Both the position numbers and the translations under genes were made by a program. Positions 59,894-64,000 of a stretch of DNA of 64,000 bases are shown here, one piece after another (the stretch's first letter is position 1; every line of letters starts with the position of its first letter). The stretch is from Myxococcus terminator_A (GTDB lineage: Bacteria > Myxococcota > Myxococcia > Myxococcales > Myxococcaceae), in contig JBLZWL010000091.1 in the NCBI GenBank assembly GCA_049194865.1, forward strand, positions 1 through 64,000, read 5' to 3'. The notes under the pieces are model-generated. The model was not told the DNA's origin. It ran no database searches and saw only the letters and a program-made list of their open reading frames with translations.

Positions 59894-61144
59894 ATGCCCC
59901 CCTTCAAGCTCGCACGGGTCCGGTGGCACGTCGGCCAGACGCTGCTTCCGGAGCATTTCGAGGCCCAAGATGAGTCGCTGGAGGCGCAGGTCCGCCTCCA
60001 CGCCTCGCTGTCTGGCACGCCGGGTTACGGCGTGGCGGCAATGGCCTGGAGCGAGCCGTTGCTGGCCGGAGGAAGCCTGTCCGTCTCGACGATGACGGCG
60101 GTGACTCCGGCTGGCTTCGTGGTGGACGTGCCCGGCAACGCGGTCCTGCCGCCCTTCTCGCTGGAGGGCACAGGCCGCGCCGAGGCCACCATCTACCTGC
60201 ATGTGATGGGGGACACGACGAACGCTCAGAGCGTGAGGCTCTACGCCGAAGACCCGCCCGTGGTGGAGCGGGTGATGCGGCGGCTGCGCCTCTCCGCGGA
60301 GCCGGTCCTGGACGGAGCGAAGGACACGCTCCCCCTGGCCGTCTTCCGAAGGGACACCGAGGGCGTGTGGCGGCTGGCGGAGGACCTGGTTCCTCCGCTG
60401 CTGCTCGTGGGCCCCCACCCGTTCCTCGGGGCCCTGCTGGAGCGACTGGAAGCCCTGCTGGAGCAGTCGCGGCTGCAGCTCATCGCCCGACTCTCCGACA
60501 GCTATCTGCGCACGGACCGGCTCAGCAATGCCCGCCGCGCGCTGTGCGAGGTGCAGCGGCTGCAAGCCCTGCTGGAGGACATGCACCGCCATGTCTCCCC
60601 GCACCCGTATGTCTTCTTCGATGCCCTGCGCCGCCTGTACTTCGAGGCGTGCTGCTACCTGGAGCTGATGCCCGACAAGTCGCTGCCCACCTACCAGCAC
60701 GATGACCCGGGCACGGGGCTGAGCCGCTGGGTGGAGCTGCTCACGCGCGCGCTCCAGCCGGAGGCCACGCGCGCCACGCACCGCGCCTTCGTGGCTCGCG
60801 ACGGCCAGTTCATCTTCTCCCCGCTGCCGCCCGAGGTCCGGGAGAGCGGCGAGCTGTACCTGCTGGTCCAACGCCGCCTGGCGGGCGAGCCGCTGCCTGT
60901 GGACGGCGTGAAGCTGGCGGGGCCCTCGCGCCTGGCCACGGTGCGCCGCATGGCCCTCAAGGGCATCGCCTTCGACCACGTGCCGCACCCGTCCTTCCCC
61001 CACGCGCTGGGTCCCGAAATCGACTGGTTCAAGCTGGCCCAGGGCGAGGAGTGGCAGTTCGCGCTGCGCGAGGACGGCCTGGCCTTCTACGCCACCCCGG
61101 CGCTCCAGGGCGCCCAGGTGTCCCTCTTCTGGCGCAGGTCCTGA
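59894..61144 (+). CDS. tssK: T6SS baseplate protein TssK
   Basis: 416 aa. The N-terminal beta domain opens VRWHVGQTLLPEHFEAQDE, the well-known TssK/ImpJ/VasE start (W-x-x-G-x-x-L-x-P-Q-H-F). It is followed by a helical middle (LLERLEALLEQSRLQL) and a C-terminal receptor-type domain ending in beta strands. TssK links the baseplate (TssEFG) to the membrane complex TssJLM. Somewhat shorter than the usual 440 residues. Followed one base later by tssE. Confidence 0.92.
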   Translation: MPPFKLARVRWHVGQTLLPEHFEAQDESLEAQVRLHASLSGTPGYGVAAMAWSEPLLAGGSLSVSTMTAVTPAGFVVDVPGNAVLPPFSLEGTGRAEATIYLHVMGDTTNAQSVRLYAEDPPVVERVMRRLRLSAEPVLDGAKDTLPLAVFRRDTEGVWRLAEDLVPPLLLVGPHPFLGALLERLEALLEQSRLQLIARLSDSYLRTDRLSNARRALCEVQRLQALLEDMHRHVSPHPYVFFDALRRLYFEACCYLELMPDKSLPTYQHDDPGTGLSRWVELLTRALQPEATRATHRAFVARDGQFIFSPLPPEVRESGELYLLVQRRLAGEPLPVDGVKLAGPSRLATVRRMALKGIAFDHVPHPSFPHALGPEIDWFKLAQGEEWQFALREDGLAFYATPALQGAQVSLFWRRS

Positions 61145-61145
61145 C

Positions 61146-61544
61146 ATGGGCCGCGCTTCCTTCCTGGACAAGTTCGCCGTCCGTGGCGACAGCCGCTCCT
61201 CCGGCCGCAAGGGCTCCAGTGACCTGGAGCACGTGCTGCGCAACCTGGAGGCCGTGCTGAACACCAAGGCGGGCTACGGCTTCTTCCGCCGCGACTTCGG
61301 CCTGGGCGAGTACACGGAGAAGTACGGCACGCGGGAGCTGGTGGAGACGCTCACCCGCGAGCTGCGCGACGAGATTGCCCAGCACGAGCCGCGCCTGTCG
61401 GACGTGGAGCTGACGATGCGCGGGCGCGACGCGGGGCTGTGGCTGCACTTCGGCCTGACGGGCATCGTGGCCGGCGAGCGCCGCAAGCTGAAGCTGCGCT
61501 TCGACACCCTCAGTGCCCACGTGCGCGTGGAGGAGGAGCCATGA
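61146..61544 (+). CDS. tssE: T6SS baseplate protein TssE (gp25-like)
   Basis: 132 aa. The gp25 fold is marked by LEHVLRNLEAVLNTKAGYG near residue 22, FGLGEYTEKYGT and the basic-acidic core helix TLTRELRDEIAQHEPRLSDV. A homologue of phage T4 gp25, it starts sheath polymerisation. The TGA overlaps the vgrG ATG (ATGA at 61541), so TssE and the spike are translated together. Confidence 0.92.
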   Translation: MGRASFLDKFAVRGDSRSSGRKGSSDLEHVLRNLEAVLNTKAGYGFFRRDFGLGEYTEKYGTRELVETLTRELRDEIAQHEPRLSDVELTMRGRDAGLWLHFGLTGIVAGERRKLKLRFDTLSAHVRVEEEP

Positions 61545-63190
61545 CGACCGGCCGCTTCAACGACAGGTTGGTGGTGTCCGTCACCGTGACGGCGGGCGGC
61601 ACCGCGCACGCCATCCCCGCGGGCGACGTGAAGTCCTTCGCGCTGGAGCTGAGGCCCTGGGGCTTCGAGGGCAGCGTGGAGTTCGACCTCGCGGACAACA
61701 CGTCCGCGGGAGGCCTGGAGACAGACCCGCTCAAGGCCGCCTTCCTGCAGCAGGACCTGATGGAGGTCCAGCTGGAGATCAAGGGCACGTACACCGATAC
61801 GGCGAAGCAGCCGGCGCTCACGTCCCTCAAGGTCAAGGGCCTGGTCTCCGAGCGCACCCTGGTGGAGATGCCCGCGGTGCCCGCGCCCGGCGCGCCCCTG
61901 CTCCACCGCCGCTACGGGGTGACGTTCCAGGACGCGGCCCAGCTGCTCTGGAGCCAGCACTTCCCCTGCATCCTCTACACGCAGAAGTCGATGAAGGACG
62001 TGCTGGACGCCCACAAGGGCTCGCACATCGCCTTCAACTACGACTGGAGCGCGGGCCTGGACAGCGCCGTCCCGCAGCTGTTCCTGGGCCTCACGCCGGA
62101 GGAAGGCGTCAGCTTCTACGACTTCCTCGTCTGGTACGTGGACACGCGCAACGGCGTGCTGACGTACGACTACGCGGCGGCCAAGTACGCGCTGTCCACG
62201 GCCAAGGCCGCGACGGGCACTCCCGTGCAGCTGATCGGCCCGGAGATGGACCAGGTGGCGCTGCGCTTCCCCGAGGTGGCGCGCCACGACGTGAACGTAC
62301 TCAACGCGGTGGCGGAGGGCCCCGCCACGCGGCCCATCACCCAGCAGCGCGCCGTCACGGGCATCCGCCAGGACGTGCTCGTGCGCACCCCCATCACCAC
62401 GGAAGTCGACGCGCGGGTGACGCTGGAGACCGCGCGGCTCAAGCTTCGCGGCATGGAGGTCGACCTGACGTGGAAGCGCTTCCCCGCCACCGCGCTGACG
62501 CCGGGGATGCTGGTGAAGCTGCCCACGACGCAGGCCTGGGCCGCGTCGGGGCTGGGCGCGGGACAGACGTTCCGGGTGCGCTCCGTCGCGTTGCGAGGGG
62601 ACGCACTCGCGTCCTCACCAGACGCGGAGCACCTGGCCAAGAACACCGGCTTCGACTTCGCCATGCACACCGTGCTGGAGCCCCAGGCGGAGACCTGGGT
62701 GGAGCTGCCCACCTACACCCCGCCCACCTGGCCCCGCTACGTGGAGGGTCTCATCGTCAGCGAGGCGGGCGAGCAGCCGCACGAGACGTGGCAGGCCTAC
62801 ACCGACTCGGCCACGTCGCAGGACGGCTACAAGGTGAAGATTCCCCTCTGGGCGAATCAAATCGTCACCCTCCCGTTCAACCCGAACCTCCTCCCCGGGC
62901 ACTTCTACTTCCCGGCCTACAAGGGAGAGCGGGTGCTGGTGGGGCTCGACTTCCAGAAGGCCTGGCTCAAGCGCTTCCTGGACTGGCGTGACACTGCGCG
63001 TATGCCCGCGGACGGCCAGGGCACGCATCTGCTGGTGGGCAAGACGCCCGAAAACGGCACCTCGATGCGGCACTCCTATGCGGAGGGCAAGCCGGTCTTC
63101 CTCTTGCAGAGGACCAACGCCAAGGACACGGCCCGCATCGAAATCAAGGAGGGGACGCTGACCATCCGGGTGAAGGAAGAACCCGCGTAG
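61541..63190 (+). CDS. tssI: T6SS spike protein VgrG (TssI), short form
   Basis: 549 aa. Residues about 1-400 form the gp27-like barrels (SFALELRPWGFEGSVEFDLA, then RRYGVTFQDAAQLL). The OB-fold segment follows near residues 405-500 (YKVKIPLWANQIVTLPFN and FPAYKGERVLVGLDF). The chain ends soon after (ARIEIKEGTLTIRVK), so the long gp5-type beta-helix that usually makes the needle is absent. A separate small gene 26 bases downstream has the look of that missing needle. There is no effector domain at the C-terminus. Confidence 0.85.
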   Translation: MTTGRFNDRLVVSVTVTAGGTAHAIPAGDVKSFALELRPWGFEGSVEFDLADNTSAGGLETDPLKAAFLQQDLMEVQLEIKGTYTDTAKQPALTSLKVKGLVSERTLVEMPAVPAPGAPLLHRRYGVTFQDAAQLLWSQHFPCILYTQKSMKDVLDAHKGSHIAFNYDWSAGLDSAVPQLFLGLTPEEGVSFYDFLVWYVDTRNGVLTYDYAAAKYALSTAKAATGTPVQLIGPEMDQVALRFPEVARHDVNVLNAVAEGPATRPITQQRAVTGIRQDVLVRTPITTEVDARVTLETARLKLRGMEVDLTWKRFPATALTPGMLVKLPTTQAWAASGLGAGQTFRVRSVALRGDALASSPDAEHLAKNTGFDFAMHTVLEPQAETWVELPTYTPPTWPRYVEGLIVSEAGEQPHETWQAYTDSATSQDGYKVKIPLWANQIVTLPFNPNLLPGHFYFPAYKGERVLVGLDFQKAWLKRFLDWRDTARMPADGQGTHLLVGKTPENGTSMRHSYAEGKPVFLLQRTNAKDTARIEIKEGTLTIRVKEEPA

Positions 63191-63216
63191 GTGCGCTTCG
63201 GAGGCGTGAAGGAACC

Positions 63217-63819
63217 ATGGGAACGCTGGTCTGCACCATCGAGCTGGACAAGCAGAAGGGCATCACCGTCACGGTGGACAACGCCGAAGGGCAGATAGTC
63301 CAGACGGTGACCATGGACGGCACCAGCATCACCCTCAAGGTGGCGGGCCAGACGGACACCAGCACCGTGGTGCAGAAGGCGGACAGCATCGTCGTCACCG
63401 TCAAGGACTTCAAGGTGGACGCGGAGACCATCACCCTCCTCTCCTCCAAGACGTCCGACTGGAAGAGCCAGGACACGCTCACGGTGGAGAGTACGAAGGA
63501 CATGACCTTCACCTCCCAGGCGAAGCTCACGCAGAGCGCCACGCAGGACGCCAGCCTGTCCTCCTCGGCGAAGATCAACGTGGAGGCCACCGCGGCGCTG
63601 GCGATGAAGGGCATGACGGCGTCGATGTCGGCCACCGGCGGCGAGGCCAAGGTGGACGGCCTCACGCTGAAGCTGTCGGGGACGACTGACGCCCAGATGA
63701 GCGGGCTGAACGTCAAGGTGTCGGGCCAGGCCGCCCTTGACCTGGAAGCCCAGGGCATGGCCAACCTCAAGGCCTCCGGAATCACCAGCGTCTCCGGCGC
63801 GCTGGTGAAGCTGGGTTGA
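63217..63819 (+). CDS. Beta-helix-like protein, possible detached VgrG needle
   Basis: 200 aa. It begins with a short beta region (TIELDKQKGITVTVDNAEG), then consists of repeating short strands rich in Thr, Ser, Lys and Ala (SWKSQDTLTVESTKDMTFTS, AQMSGLNVKVSGQAALDLEA), the composition and roughly 8-residue periodicity of gp5/VgrG C-terminal beta-helices. It has no signal peptide or catalytic motif. The RBS AAGGA is good. It lies between vgrG and tssF, and vgrG lacks its own needle, so I infer that the spike is encoded in two pieces. It might instead be an adaptor or chaperone-like protein. Confidence 0.7.
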   Translation: MGTLVCTIELDKQKGITVTVDNAEGQIVQTVTMDGTSITLKVAGQTDTSTVVQKADSIVVTVKDFKVDAETITLLSSKTSDWKSQDTLTVESTKDMTFTSQAKLTQSATQDASLSSSAKINVEATAALAMKGMTASMSATGGEAKVDGLTLKLSGTTDAQMSGLNVKVSGQAALDLEAQGMANLKASGITSVSGALVKLG

Positions 63820-63832
63820 GGGAGTACACCCG

Positions 63833-64000
63833 ATGAGCGGCACCAAGGACCGACTGCACCAGGACTTCCTCGAGGAGATGGCCTCGCTGGAGCGCTTCCG
63901 TCAGCGCTTCCACGAGCGCTACCCCGCAGCTCCCCTGGAGCGCGAGGACCCGGACGTGCGCCGGCTCATCGAGGCGATGGCCTTCTTCTCCGTGCAGACG
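63833..64000 (+). CDS. tssF: T6SS baseplate protein TssF, N-terminus only (cut by window end)
   Basis: The first 56 codons are present and the frame is open at the end. EEMASLERFRQRFHERYPAA and DPDVRRLIEAMAFFSVQT match the start of TssF/ImpG/VasA, where the E-F-x-x-x-x-P-x-x-A and D-P-x-V-x-R-L-L-E-A-F-A-F blocks are conserved. GGGAG precedes the ATG at 63833. It should continue for about 500-600 residues beyond the window. Confidence 0.8.
   Translation, partial: MSGTKDRLHQDFLEEMASLERFRQRFHERYPAAPLEREDPDVRRLIEAMAFFSVQT

Noticed and set aside
1..64000. tRNA, rRNA, insertion sequences, integrase or attachment sites
   Set aside because: No cloverleaf-like or rRNA-like stretch was recognised in the short intergenic gaps, and no transposase or integrase protein motif was seen.

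Overview
The window looks like a chromosomal segment from a myxobacterium, most likely Myxococcus/Corallococcus/Pyxidicoccus-like. The evidence is very high G+C with strong third-position GC bias, many large secreted proteases and lipoproteins, a textbook MYXO-CTERM sorting tail on the M36 protease (16412-21352), an AgmX/GltJ-like gliding-type protein (47755-49455), and a trypsin-like/CPBP gene pair (41835-43180) of a kind I associate with Myxococcus. I see no rRNA, tRNA, CRISPR array, insertion sequence or prophage. No gene-free gap exceeds about 300 bp.

Layout. 1-4698: MscS channel with a cyclic-nucleotide domain, an unknown protein, and an orphan MacB/FtsX-type permease. 4887-11812: a tight seven-gene operon-like block (SGNH hydrolase, two hexapeptide acyltransferases, acyl carrier protein, asparagine synthetase, AMP-forming ligase, NAD-synthase-like protein) that looks like a carrier-protein-dependent acyl/amide modification pathway. 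11870-16274: secreted protein, a transglycosylase-LysM-cysteine-peptidase composite, a zinc-ribbon protein and small lipoproteins. 16412-22317: M36 protease and a short PLP-fold protein. 22542-27138: two-component system, TonB-like protein and TPR lipoprotein. 27346-33509: M43 protease, CrtI-type oxidoreductase, a fused ethanolamine ammonia-lyase (EutB-EutC) and an alpha/beta hydrolase. 33506-36473: hybrid kinase and a TIGR02757-type protein. 36596-39994: M28 peptidase, a MoaB-type protein with a spectacular histidine-rich N-terminus, and a Rieske ferredoxin, divergent from polX (40061-41815). 41835-43822: degenerate trypsin-like protein, CPBP intramembrane protease and RDD protein. 44090-47604: M4 protease with a centrally placed P domain and no signal peptide, facing an S37-type peptidase. 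47755-52548: AgmX-like protein and the pntAA-pntAB-pntB transhydrogenase operon. 52811-64000: an AMP-ligase-like pseudoenzyme followed by a type VI secretion gene cluster (PAAR-like, TssA-like, TssG, TssB, TssC, Hcp-like, TssK, TssE, VgrG, a beta-helix-like protein, TssF start). The cluster runs off the window, so TssJ/L/M and ClpV are not visible.

How the parts relate. The T6SS genes are co-directional and closely spaced, with a sigma54-like -24/-12 element ahead of the PAAR-like gene. The MYXO-CTERM protease and the CPBP-family intramembrane protease could be substrate and sorting enzyme, as family knowledge suggests. The 4887-11812 block is the best candidate for an undescribed biosynthetic pathway. 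All functions are read from sequence motifs and remembered family features; no search was run.
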